A DNA stretch of 7,414 nt, taken from Chitinophagaceae bacterium. GTDB taxonomy: Bacteria; Bacteroidota; Bacteroidia; Chitinophagales; Chitinophagaceae. Shown piece after piece: positions 1-6,009 of this stretch (position 1 is its first letter; each line of letters opens with the position of its first letter). The notes below the pieces were generated by a model, which was not told the DNA's origin, did not search any database, and saw only the letters and a list, made by a program, of their open reading frames with translations. The stretch lies in assembly GCA_003526435.1 (NCBI GenBank), contig DPWF01000094.1, positions 2,623-10,036 on the forward strand, read 5' to 3'. The translations under genes and the position numbers were made by a program.

Positions 1-252
1 CAACAAAAACACTTCAATCTTGGCACCTGTTTTTTCTTTCCTGCCATACATACGGGCCGGAAATACTTTGGTGTTATTTACGACAAACACATCTTTATCA
101 TCGTAATATTCCAGGATATCACGAAAATGTTTGTTTTCCATGTGACCGCTTTTACGGTCAACCACCATCAGTCGACTGTCTTCTCTTCTTTTGGTAGGGT
201 TTTGTGCAATGAGGTTAAGGGGTAAATCGAACTTAAATTGAGATAATTTCAT
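1..252 (-). CDS. queA: S-adenosylmethionine:tRNA ribosyltransferase-isomerase, N-terminal part (runs off the left edge)
   Basis: QueA transfers and rearranges the ribosyl group of S-adenosylmethionine onto preQ1 in the anticodon of certain tRNAs, giving epoxyqueuosine; it is a cytoplasmic enzyme of queuosine synthesis. Only the first 84 residues are present. They show the family start [11 protein letters not shown], the LIAQNP segment (residues 14-19), SRLMVV (26-31), [14 protein letters not shown] (55-68) and a GAKIEVFLL stretch at the edge, all typical of the QueA N-terminal domain. The start codon at 250-252 gives the expected family N-terminus. The gene lies 80 bp downstream of the ABC ATPase gene on the same strand, but a -7 box match at 281-288 suggests that it also has its own promoter. 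Nothing in the visible part is broken. Identification is firm for the family; function rests on homology. Confidence 0.93.
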   Translation of the reverse strand, partial: MKLSQFKFDLPLNLIAQNPTKRREDSRLMVVDRKSGHMENKHFRDILEYYDDKDVFVVNNTKVFPARMYGRKEKTGAKIEVFLL

Positions 253-280
253 GTTACGGCATGATTTTTTATGAAGTCGG

Positions 281-314
281 CAAAGGTACTGATTTTTTGC
301 CGTTTTTGGTGCAA
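281..314 (-). promoter_or_regulatory. Possible Bacteroidota-type promoter for queA
   Basis: Read on the minus strand, 288-281 is TACCTTTG, a full match to the Bacteroidota -7 consensus TAnnTTTG. A TTG that could serve as the -33 element lies at 314-312, but the spacer of 23 bp is long compared with the usual 19-21. Transcription would start a few bases further on, leaving a short leader before the queA start at 252. The -7 match is seen directly; promoter activity is inferred. Confidence 0.4.
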
Positions 315-332
315 GTAAAAGATAAACCGGCT

Positions 333-2045
333 TTAACCGGCACTTATACCCGGAATGGCATCAATCAATTGCCGGGTATATTCGGTCTGGGGTTGATGAT
401 AAACAGTTTCTGCAGGTCCACTCTCAACAATCTTTCCTGCACGCATTACCATAATCCGGTCGCTGATATATTTAACCACAGACAGATCGTGTGAAATAAA
501 GATGGCTGTAAATGAAAAAGCCTTTTTCAGGTCATTTAGCAAATTCAATACCTGCGCCTGCACACTCACGTCCAAAGCCGAAACACTTTCATCACAAACA
601 ATAAATGAAGGCTCCAATGCCAGCGCACGCGCAATCACAATTCTTTGTCTTTGACCGCCACTGAATTCATGTGGATAGCGATGATAATGACTGGCGCCTA
701 ATTGTACTTTTTCAAGCAAATCAATGACACGCTCCTTTTTTTCCTTCACACTTTTTACCAATCCATGTACCTGCAAAGGCTCACCAATAGCTTCCCCAAT
801 GCTGATGCGGGGATTGAGGGAGGAATAGGGGTCCTGAAAAATCAACTGCATATCCCGGCGAAAAGGCATTCTTTGTTTGGCTGTAGCATTTGTCAGATCA
901 TGCCCCTTGAAATGGATGGAGCCGGCAGTTACAGGATTAAGTCCAAGTATCGTTCTTCCAATCGTAGTTTTTCCGCAACCCGATTCACCTACCAGACCCA
1001 GAGTTTCACCTTCATGAACCGTAAAACTTACTTTGTCTACCGCTTTCATGTACTCAACAGGTTTCCCCAAAAAATTTCTCTTGACAGGATACCACACACA
1101 GAGGTCTTTTACTTCAAGTATGGGCTGATTGATGACGGATGAAACGCTCGGAACAACTGTAGGAACAGGATTGTTCCGTTTTTTTTCTTCAAGATTATCA
1201 TCCATAAAATCGCTGACCACTGGTAATCTTTCTCCTTTCGGATGTAAGATAGGTCTGCAAGCGAGCAGGGCCTTTGTATAGGGATGTGTAGGTTGTTGAA
1301 AAATCTGCTGCACATTTCCTTCTTCGAGTAATTTACCACGGTATAAAACGGCTACACGATCGGCTATTTCTGCAACAACGCCCAGGTCATGTGTAATAAA
1401 AATAACAGCCATCCGGTGATGTAACTGTAATTCTTTTATCAGTAGCAGTATGTTTTGCTGAACCGTAACATCAAGCGCAGTGGTAGGTTCATCACAAATA
1501 AGCAGAGACGGATTACAACTCATGGCCATGGCAATCATCACCCTTTGTTTTTGTCCGCCACTGAGTTGATGGGGATACCTTGATCCTATTTTTTCAGGAA
1601 GAGGTAATTGCACTTGCCTGAATAGTTCCACTACTTTTTCCCGGATCGCTTTTTCATCCAGCTTAAAGTGACTGCGAATGGCTTCTGCTACCTGGTCGCC
1701 ACAGGTAAAAACCGGGTTTAGTGCAGTCATAGGCTCCTGAAAAATCATGGCAATTTTATGTCCGCGTAATTGTTCTAACTGTTCTTCTGGTACCGTTAAA
1801 AGATTGGTGGCATGTTCTCCATTATAAAAAACAATTTCACCTGATGGATAAGAAATATTTGTACCCGAAAGGAGACGTAATATGGAGAGTGCAGTCACTG
1901 ATTTCCCGGATCCTGATTCTCCCACAATGGCCAGTATTTCACCCGTGCGTAGCTCAAGGTTCAGGTGGTCAACAGCCCGCTGGTTACCGGAAGAGGATGT
2001 AAAATCTACACAAAGATCGCGGATCGATAAAACAGGTGCTGACAT
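333..2045 (-). CDS. Fused two-domain ABC transporter ATPase of the oligopeptide/dipeptide (OppD-OppF, GsiA/YejF-like) type
   Basis: This cytoplasmic ATPase is expected to drive an inner-membrane peptide-type importer, with both nucleotide-binding domains on one chain. Domain 1 (about residues 5-265) has Walker A GESGSGKS (42-49), Q-loop Gln103, signature LSGGQ (161-165), Walker B ending in D185-E186, switch His219, and the HPYTKALL segment (254-261) typical of OppD-type C-terminal extensions. A linker rich in Pro, Val and Ser (about 270-308) leads to domain 2 (about 309-570), with Walker A GESGCGKT (353-360), Gln404, signature FSGGQ (461-465), D485-E486 and His519. Both ATP sites look complete. 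The length of 570 fits the fused GsiA/YejF arrangement. No permease or substrate-binding protein gene lies in the window, so the substrate cannot be told; peptides are the family default. queA follows 80 bp downstream. Confidence 0.9.
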   Translation of the reverse strand: MSAPVLSIRDLCVDFTSSSGNQRAVDHLNLELRTGEILAIVGESGSGKSVTALSILRLLSGTNISYPSGEIVFYNGEHATNLLTVPEEQLEQLRGHKIAMIFQEPMTALNPVFTCGDQVAEAIRSHFKLDEKAIREKVVELFRQVQLPLPEKIGSRYPHQLSGGQKQRVMIAMAMSCNPSLLICDEPTTALDVTVQQNILLLIKELQLHHRMAVIFITHDLGVVAEIADRVAVLYRGKLLEEGNVQQIFQQPTHPYTKALLACRPILHPKGERLPVVSDFMDDNLEEKKRNNPVPTVVPSVSSVINQPILEVKDLCVWYPVKRNFLGKPVEYMKAVDKVSFTVHEGETLGLVGESGCGKTTIGRTILGLNPVTAGSIHFKGHDLTNATAKQRMPFRRDMQLIFQDPYSSLNPRISIGEAIGEPLQVHGLVKSVKEKKERVIDLLEKVQLGASHYHRYPHEFSGGQRQRIVIARALALEPSFIVCDESVSALDVSVQAQVLNLLNDLKKAFSFTAIFISHDLSVVKYISDRIMVMRAGKIVESGPAETVYHQPQTEYTRQLIDAIPGISAG

Positions 2046-2059
2046 AGACAGTCACAATA

Positions 2060-2067
2060 TAAGTTTG
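2060..2067 (+). promoter_or_regulatory. Possible -7 box for the ccsA-ccmD transcript
   Basis: TAAGTTTG matches TAnnTTTG on the plus strand in the divergent gap between the ABC ATPase and ccsA. No TTG is found at the expected -33 distance, and the leader to the ccsA start at 2225 would be about 150 nt. This is therefore a weak call. I found no good promoter for the ABC ATPase on the other strand. Confidence 0.2.
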
Positions 2068-2171
2068 ATTTGTGGAATCTGCCTGCATACCGGAGGAAAA
2101 TCAGGCGGAGCTGTGAATAGATTATTTTACTGTGCGCTGGCATTTATTGAGCGGCTTTCACCTAATTTTGC

Positions 2172-2193
2172 GCCAAACAGTTGTTAGTTTGGC
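2172..2193. repeat. Short inverted repeat ahead of ccsA
   Basis: GCCAAAC (2172-2178) and GTTTGGC (2187-2193) are perfect 7-bp inverted arms separated by 8 bases, about 30 bp before the ccsA start codon and inside the divergent gap 2046-2224. It could be an operator half-site pair or a small hairpin in the ccsA leader. It has no U-tract, so a terminator is unlikely. The repeat is seen directly; its role is unknown. Confidence 0.3.
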
Positions 2194-2224
2194 AAGTGCG
2201 ACCGGAAACTGTAAAAAACCGATC

Positions 2225-2905
2225 ATGATTCGAAAAGCCTGGTGGAAGATATTATCCTTTCTGTTATTAATGTATGTCTGCTCCTATGGTTTTCTGGTAG
2301 AAGTACCAAAACTGGATGACAGGTTACAGGAATCGATCCGTAATTTCTTTTTTCATGTACCCATGTGGTTTGCCATGATGATCCTTCTGGGGGTGTCAGT
2401 GGTATATGCCATAAAATACCTGCGTAACAGTAAACCCATTCACGATCATTATTCAGTGGCCTTTGCCGTTACAGGTACCATTTTTGGTTTTCTTGGTTTG
2501 TCAACAGGAGCTATCTGGGCCAATTACCAGTGGGGTAGCCCATGGAGCGGAGATCCCAAACAGAATGGTGCGGCCATTGCAATGCTCATCTACCTGGCAT
2601 ATTTTGTATTACGTGGAAGTATGAATGAAGAAGAGAAGAAAGCAAGAATAGGAGCCGTGTACAATATTTTCGCTTTTTTCATGCTCTTTCCAACACTCTG
2701 GATATTACCCCGTTTAACCGAATCATTACATCCGGGTGGAGAAGGCAGTGAAGGTAATCCGGGTTTGAATGGAAAGGATATGGATTCAAACATGCGGATG
2801 GTATTTTATCCGGCTGTAATTGGATGGACATTATTAGGCGTATGGATCAGCACTTTGCGGATTCGTTACGATATCATTAAAGAACAAAGATTAACCCATG
2901 AATAA
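2225..2905 (+). CDS. ccmC: Cytochrome c maturation heme-handling membrane protein, CcsA/CcmC family
   Basis: CcmC-type proteins sit in the inner membrane, bind heme at a periplasmic Trp-rich loop and pass it to the chaperone CcmE during System I cytochrome c assembly. The 226-residue protein has about six hydrophobic segments (near 8-26, 42-63, 78-98, 114-130, 145-162 and 193-211). The Trp-rich motif lies at about 98-112 (WANYQWGSPWSGDPK), flanked by two likely heme-ligand histidines, H44 (FFHVPMW) and H169 (ESLHPGG), in the expected loops. The WWD motif is a shortened variant, with Gly where the proteobacterial WSWDP form has Trp. The start at 2225 is chosen because MIRKAWWKIL leads straight into the first membrane helix; the same frame is open back to 2132, but that extension looks random. 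The ccmD-like gene overlaps its end by 8 bp. CcmC (short form) is favoured over CcmF/CcsA-long because of the length. Confidence 0.88.
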   Translation: MIRKAWWKILSFLLLMYVCSYGFLVEVPKLDDRLQESIRNFFFHVPMWFAMMILLGVSVVYAIKYLRNSKPIHDHYSVAFAVTGTIFGFLGLSTGAIWANYQWGSPWSGDPKQNGAAIAMLIYLAYFVLRGSMNEEEKKARIGAVYNIFAFFMLFPTLWILPRLTESLHPGGEGSEGNPGLNGKDMDSNMRMVFYPAVIGWTLLGVWISTLRIRYDIIKEQRLTHE

Positions 2906-3113
2906 GTTGCTGCCAAGAATAACCTGTACACTGTTTGCATTATTCCTTACTACACTGGTTTCGGCACAGAACACCGGCGGAGAAACAGATGTAATGAGAA
3001 GCAATGGCAAAATTTATGTAGTCATGGCTGTAGTCATTACCATTGTTGCTGCACTTTTTATTTATGTGGCAAGCCTCGACCGTAAAATCAGTAAACTGGA
3101 GAAAGGCAGATAA
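2898..3113 (+). CDS. Small CcmD-like membrane protein with signal peptide
   Basis: CcmD is a tiny membrane protein that associates with CcmC and the CcmAB complex and helps to release holo-CcmE. This 71-residue product starts 8 bp inside the end of ccsA, so the two are probably translationally coupled. It has a signal-peptide-like N-terminus (MNKLLPRITC, then a hydrophobic run and VSA before Gln24), a short periplasmic stretch, one membrane helix (about 38-59) and a charged cytoplasmic tail, SLDRKISKLEKGR. Proteobacterial CcmD has the single helix and basic tail but not the cleavable leader. The assignment rests on position and topology, since the sequence is too short for strong motif evidence. 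Small genes of this kind following ccsA are common in Bacteroidota. Confidence 0.72.
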   Translation: MNKLLPRITCTLFALFLTTLVSAQNTGGETDVMRSNGKIYVVMAVVITIVAALFIYVASLDRKISKLEKGR

Positions 3114-3114
3114 A

Positions 3115-3142
3115 CCATGGTCTATGCACTATGGTCTATCTG
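3115..3142. repeat. Degenerate 7-bp tandem repeat, four units
   Basis: Directly after the ccmD-like stop codon there are four heptamers in register: CCATGGT, CTATGCA, CTATGGT and CTATCTG. Units 1 and 3 share ATGGTCTAT with the following unit (3117-3125 and 3131-3139). The repeat fills nearly half of the 66-bp gap before the glutamate dehydrogenase gene. The repeat is seen directly; from memory, tandem CTATGGT-like elements are scattered through intergenic DNA in Chitinophagaceae, which I cannot verify here. Confidence 0.6.
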
Positions 3143-3179
3143 CTACACAATAAACGTCAAAAACAAAAACGATTAGCTC

Positions 3180-4601
3180 ATGTCAGAACACAAACCGTAT
3201 AGCTTCTTTCATAGTGTTGAGAGAAGTTTTGATAAAGCGGCCAAATTTACAAAATGGGAGAAGGGTTTGCTTGAACAGATCAAAGCCTGTAACAGTATTT
3301 ACAGCATGCGATTCCCCGTTAAAATGGATGATGGCCGTATAGAAGTTATTGAAGCATACCGTGTGCAGCATTCGCAGCATAAATCGCCCTGTAAAGGTGG
3401 TATCCGTTTCAGTGATGAAGTGAACCAGGATGAAGTGATGGCGCTGGCTTCACTCATGACATACAAATGCGCTATTGTGAATGTGCCATTTGGTGGTGGT
3501 AAAGGTGGTATCAAAATCAATCCACGTAACCATAGTGCATATGAACTGGAAAAAATAACCCGTCGTTATACGGCAGAACTGGTAAAGAAAAATTTTATCG
3601 GACCTGGTATCGACGTTCCTGCACCTGATTATGGTACCGGCGAGCGCGAGATGGCATGGATTGTAGATACATATGCTTCCTTAAAACCGGGCGAAATTGA
3701 TGCCGCCGGTTGTGTAACCGGTAAACCTGTTACACAGGGTGGTGTTCGTGGAAGAAAAGAAGCAACCGGACTGGGCGTTTTCTTTGGTATCCGCGAAGTA
3801 TGCAATATGCCAGATGTAATGAAAAAACTTGGGTTAACCGTAGGTGTGGAAGGTAAAACCGTAGTAGTACAGGGTCTGGGTAATGTGGGATACCATTCTG
3901 CTAAATTTTTCCGTGAAGCCGGTTCAAAAGTGGTGGCCATTGCAGAATATGAGGGTGCCATTTTCAACGCAAATGGATTGAATGAAGAAGAAGTGTTCCA
4001 GTACAGAAAGAAAACGGGCTCAATCCTGAATTTTCCCGGTGCAACCATCCTGGCTAAAAGCACAGATGCACTGGAACTGGAATGTGATATCCTGATTCCT
4101 GCTGCACTCGAAAATGTAATCAACGGCGAAAATGCTCCACGTGTAAAAGCAAAGATCATTGGAGAAGCTGCTAACGGACCTTTGACTCCTGAAGCAGATG
4201 AAATATTTTCAGCAAAAGGAATACTGGTAGTACCTGATATGTACCTGAATGCAGGTGGTGTAACCGTATCTTATTTCGAGTGGTTGAAAAACCTGAGCCA
4301 TGTTCGCTATGGCCGTATGGAAAAACGTTTCACCGAAAACATGAACAATCATATACTCGGACAGATAGAAGAGTTAACCGGAAAACAGGTAACCGATAAG
4401 GAACGTTCATTTATTCTGCACGGACCTGAAGAAGTGGATCTGGTACATAGTGGTCTGGAAGAAACCATGATTACTGCAACACGCGAGATCATGGAGATTT
4501 GGAAAAGCAATCCTGAAATTCCTGATATGCGTACCGCAGCGTATGTATGTGCCATCAATAAAGTAGGTACATCTTATGCTGAGCTGGGTATTTTCCCATA
4601 A
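3180..4601 (+). CDS. gdhA: Glutamate dehydrogenase (Glu/Leu/Phe/Val dehydrogenase family), animal-mitochondrial-like type
   Basis: The enzyme interconverts glutamate with 2-oxoglutarate and ammonia using NAD(P), linking nitrogen assimilation to the TCA cycle in the cytoplasm. The 473 residues carry PCKGGIRF (70-77, substrate-binding Lys72), [10 protein letters not shown] (101-110, catalytic Lys108), [10 protein letters not shown] (141-150, catalytic Asp150), the Rossmann GLGNVG loop (232-237), and IGEAANGP (327-334). The segments [10 protein letters not shown] (89-98) and [10 protein letters not shown] (152-161) closely resemble vertebrate GLUD1. The C-terminal part (about 370-430) is shorter than in animals, consistent with no full antenna. 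An acidic residue (Glu256) at the end of the second Rossmann strand is compatible with NAD use, but cofactor choice cannot be settled from sequence. The gene follows the ccmD-like gene by 66 bp with no clear promoter between them, so read-through from ccsA is possible. A strong hairpin follows its stop codon. Confidence 0.94.
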   Translation: MSEHKPYSFFHSVERSFDKAAKFTKWEKGLLEQIKACNSIYSMRFPVKMDDGRIEVIEAYRVQHSQHKSPCKGGIRFSDEVNQDEVMALASLMTYKCAIVNVPFGGGKGGIKINPRNHSAYELEKITRRYTAELVKKNFIGPGIDVPAPDYGTGEREMAWIVDTYASLKPGEIDAAGCVTGKPVTQGGVRGRKEATGLGVFFGIREVCNMPDVMKKLGLTVGVEGKTVVVQGLGNVGYHSAKFFREAGSKVVAIAEYEGAIFNANGLNEEEVFQYRKKTGSILNFPGATILAKSTDALELECDILIPAALENVINGENAPRVKAKIIGEAANGPLTPEADEIFSAKGILVVPDMYLNAGGVTVSYFEWLKNLSHVRYGRMEKRFTENMNNHILGQIEELTGKQVTDKERSFILHGPEEVDLVHSGLEETMITATREIMEIWKSNPEIPDMRTAAYVCAINKVGTSYAELGIFP

Positions 4602-4602
4602 T

Positions 4603-4634
4603 AGTCCGGAAGAATGAAAGTCGGGAAGTCCGGA
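4603..4634. repeat. Degenerate 8-bp tandem repeat, four units
   Basis: One base after the glutamate dehydrogenase stop codon come four octamers in register: AGTCCGGA, AGAATGAA, AGTCGGGA and AGTCCGGA. Units 1 and 4 are identical and unit 3 differs at one base; unit 2 is diverged. The array ends just before the terminator hairpin. It differs in unit sequence and length from the repeats at 3115 and 5989. Confidence 0.6.
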
Positions 4635-4638
4635 AAAA

Positions 4639-4679
4639 GATAAAAGAAAAGGGAAGCTATGCTTCCCTTTTCTTTTATC
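4639..4679. terminator. Bidirectional intrinsic terminator between convergent genes
   Basis: Arms at 4639-4657 and 4661-4679 are perfectly complementary over 19 bp with the loop TAT. The loop-proximal part of the stem is GC-richer (GGGAAGC with GCTTCCC) and its base is A/T-rich, so each strand ends the hairpin with a T-rich run (TTTTCTTTTAT). On the minus strand a further run of five T follows directly. It starts 37 bp after the glutamate dehydrogenase stop codon and ends 6 bp before the stop of the convergent nuclease gene, so it can serve both. Confidence 0.9.
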
Positions 4680-4685
4680 AATCAG

Positions 4686-5123
4686 TTATGGTAGGTAGTC
4701 TGGAATTGAATCAAGGTAAATGATCTCTTTCTCTTTGGTTGCCCAGCCTTTTGTTTCATTGCCGTTGGTGATGATGATATAACTGGCCTGTAAAGCAGAC
4801 TGGTATCTTAACAACTGGTGAAATACAGCTTCTTCAACAGGTATACCCATCTCTTTGCATTCTATCAACAACCAGGGCAGGTCGTTTTTGTAAACGAGAA
4901 TATCAAAACGTTTTTTCAGTTCACCCACCATAATCTCTTTTTCAACAGCAATCAGTGAAGCAGGGTACTGTTTTACCTGTAACAGGTATTGCAGGAAGTT
5001 TTGACGCACCCATTCTTCCGGGGTAAGGCGTATCCATTTTTTACGTAAAGGATCAAAAATATGTTCCTTGCCATCTTTCATTTCTATTTTAAAAGGATAG
5101 GAAGGGTAGGCAATTTTGATCAT
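4686..5123 (-). CDS. Stand-alone type I restriction HsdR N-terminal-domain nuclease-like protein
   Basis: The 145-residue protein matches the N-terminal endonuclease domain of type I restriction R subunits but has no helicase/translocase part. The PD-(D/E)XK core is complete: Glu61 in the first helix region, Asp74 (RFDILVY), then Glu88 and Lys90 (LIECK), followed by the Q103-x3-Y107 motif (HQLLRYQ) seen in type I R subunits and RecB-like nucleases. The start at 5123 is chosen because MIKIAYPSYPF begins conserved-looking sequence; a longer frame to 5249 would run into the divergent AMP nucleosidase gene. No hsdM, hsdS or helicase gene is nearby. Small lone HsdR_N proteins are widespread in Bacteroidota genomes, so this is probably a vertically inherited gene and not a restriction remnant. 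DNA repair or processing is a possible role, but the function is unknown. Confidence 0.82.
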   Translation of the reverse strand: MIKIAYPSYPFKIEMKDGKEHIFDPLRKKWIRLTPEEWVRQNFLQYLLQVKQYPASLIAVEKEIMVGELKKRFDILVYKNDLPWLLIECKEMGIPVEEAVFHQLLRYQSALQASYIIITNGNETKGWATKEKEIIYLDSIPDYLP

Positions 5124-5128
5124 AATGC

Positions 5129-5159
5129 TTGCAGGTGGAATTGATTTTTTGTATTTTAG
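5129..5159 (+). promoter_or_regulatory. Possible promoter of the AMP nucleosidase gene
   Basis: A TTG at 5129-5131 is followed after 20 bp by TATTTTAG (5152-5159), one mismatch from the Bacteroidota TAnnTTTG box. It lies about 50 bp before the start codon at 5210, in the 86-bp divergent gap. Both position and spacing fit; the -7 mismatch keeps the call tentative. No matching element was found for the nuclease gene on the other strand. Confidence 0.4.
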
Positions 5160-5209
5160 CCAATTAACTTGTTCAAAGATACCGAGCAAGCACACCAAAA
5201 TAGTTATGT

Positions 5210-5980
5210 ATGAAGACGAAAGCAGAAATTGTGAACAACTGGTTACCACGTTATACCGGTGAGAAACTGGAGAATTTTGGCAAATACATTTTGCTGACCA
5301 ATTTCAGCAACTATGTAACCATGTTTGCCAAATGGAACAAGGTGAAAGTGGTGGGAACCGACAGACCCATGCAATGTGCCACTGCCAATGGAATTACCAT
5401 TATTAATTTTGGTATGGGTAGTCCGGGAGCCGCTACTATCATGGATCTGCTGACGGCCATTGCTCCCGAAGCCGTTTTGTTCCTCGGGAAATGCGGAGGT
5501 TTAAAAAGAAGAAACAAATTAGGAGACCTGATATTGCCCATTGCTGCCATCAGGGGAGAAGGTACATCCAACGATTATTTTCCACCCGAAGTGCCGGCCA
5601 TGCCTGCATTCGCACTGCAAAAAGCCATTTCTACCACCATTCGTGATTATAAAGTTGATTACTGGACAGGTACAGTTTACACCACCAACCGCCGGGTTTG
5701 GGAACATGATGATGAGTTTAAAGCCTATCTCACCAAAGTGCGTGCTTATGCCATCGATATGGAAACAGCAACCATCTTCACTGTAGGTTTCTTCAACAAA
5801 ATACCAACCGGAGCATTATTGCTTGTAAGTGACCAGCCCATGATTCCGGATGGCGTAAAAACAGAAGCCAGCGACAAAAAAGTTACGGCCGATTACGTAG
5901 AAAGACACTTGAAAATAGGTATCGACTCACTCAAGCAGCTTATCAACAAGGGACAAACAGTAAGGCACCTCAGGTTTTAA
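5210..5980 (+). CDS. amn: AMP nucleosidase, short catalytic-domain-only form
   Basis: The protein belongs to the PNP/UDP phosphorylase fold and most resembles AMP nucleosidase, which hydrolyses AMP to adenine and ribose 5-phosphate in the cytoplasm, for purine balance and salvage. Visible features are the glycine-rich phosphate/ribose loop FGMGSPGAATIMD (67-79), GKCGGL (93-98), the ribose-binding DMETATIF (183-190) and the base-site LLVSDQPM with Asp208 (204-211). The last two resemble the E. coli Amn DMESATI and CVSDKP segments. At 256 residues it lacks the large N-terminal regulatory domain of E. coli Amn (about 484 residues), as is usual for Bacteroidota versions. Another ATG at 5206 is in a different frame. 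A related nucleoside phosphorylase activity cannot be excluded by sequence alone. It converges on ccmB with a 29-bp gap and no clear terminator hairpin. Confidence 0.87.
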   Translation: MKTKAEIVNNWLPRYTGEKLENFGKYILLTNFSNYVTMFAKWNKVKVVGTDRPMQCATANGITIINFGMGSPGAATIMDLLTAIAPEAVLFLGKCGGLKRRNKLGDLILPIAAIRGEGTSNDYFPPEVPAMPAFALQKAISTTIRDYKVDYWTGTVYTTNRRVWEHDDEFKAYLTKVRAYAIDMETATIFTVGFFNKIPTGALLLVSDQPMIPDGVKTEASDKKVTADYVERHLKIGIDSLKQLINKGQTVRHLRF

Positions 5981-5988
5981 TGGCTGAA

Positions 5989-6008
5989 ATCAGACATCAG
6001 ACATTCAC
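5989..6008. repeat. Short 7-bp tandem repeat, two full units and a partial third
   Basis: ATCAGAC occurs twice in a row (5989-5995 and 5996-6002), followed by ATTCAC (6003-6008), a degenerate third copy. It fills most of the 29-bp gap between the convergent stops of amn and ccmB and ends one base before the ccmB stop codon. A short CTGA-AA-TCAG fold (5984-5993) overlaps it but is too weak to count as a terminator. Confidence 0.45.
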
Positions 6009-6009
6009 T

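Noticed and set aside
333..352. CCGG-spaced repeat after the ABC ATPase stop as a terminator
   Set aside because: The possible stem is only four base pairs and is not followed by a T-run; it is better read as chance.
261..494. Plus-strand open frame of 77 codons opposite the end of the ABC ATPase
   Set aside because: Mostly antisense to the ATPase C-terminus, with no motif or signal.
702..1142. Plus-strand open frame of 146 codons inside the ABC ATPase
   Set aside because: It is antisense to the intact second ATPase domain and shows no recognisable domain or start context.
2132..2224. Extended N-terminus of ccsA starting at 2132
   Set aside because: The extra 31 residues do not look like a membrane-protein N-terminus and contain the inverted repeat; the start at 2225 gives a family-like beginning and length.
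3629..4159. Long open frame on the minus strand opposite the glutamate dehydrogenase gene (176 codons)
   Set aside because: It is antisense to the conserved catalytic and Rossmann regions; the translated product is rich in Ser, Pro and Thr with no family motif, as expected for a codon-bias shadow.
4686..5123. A restriction-modification or defence island centred on the nuclease gene
   Set aside because: No methylase, specificity subunit, helicase, integrase or tRNA edge is present; the flanking genes are housekeeping genes.
5124..5249. Extended N-terminus of the HsdR_N protein starting at 5249
   Set aside because: It would overlap the start of the divergent AMP nucleosidase gene and covers the likely promoter region; the conserved-looking sequence begins at the 5123 start.
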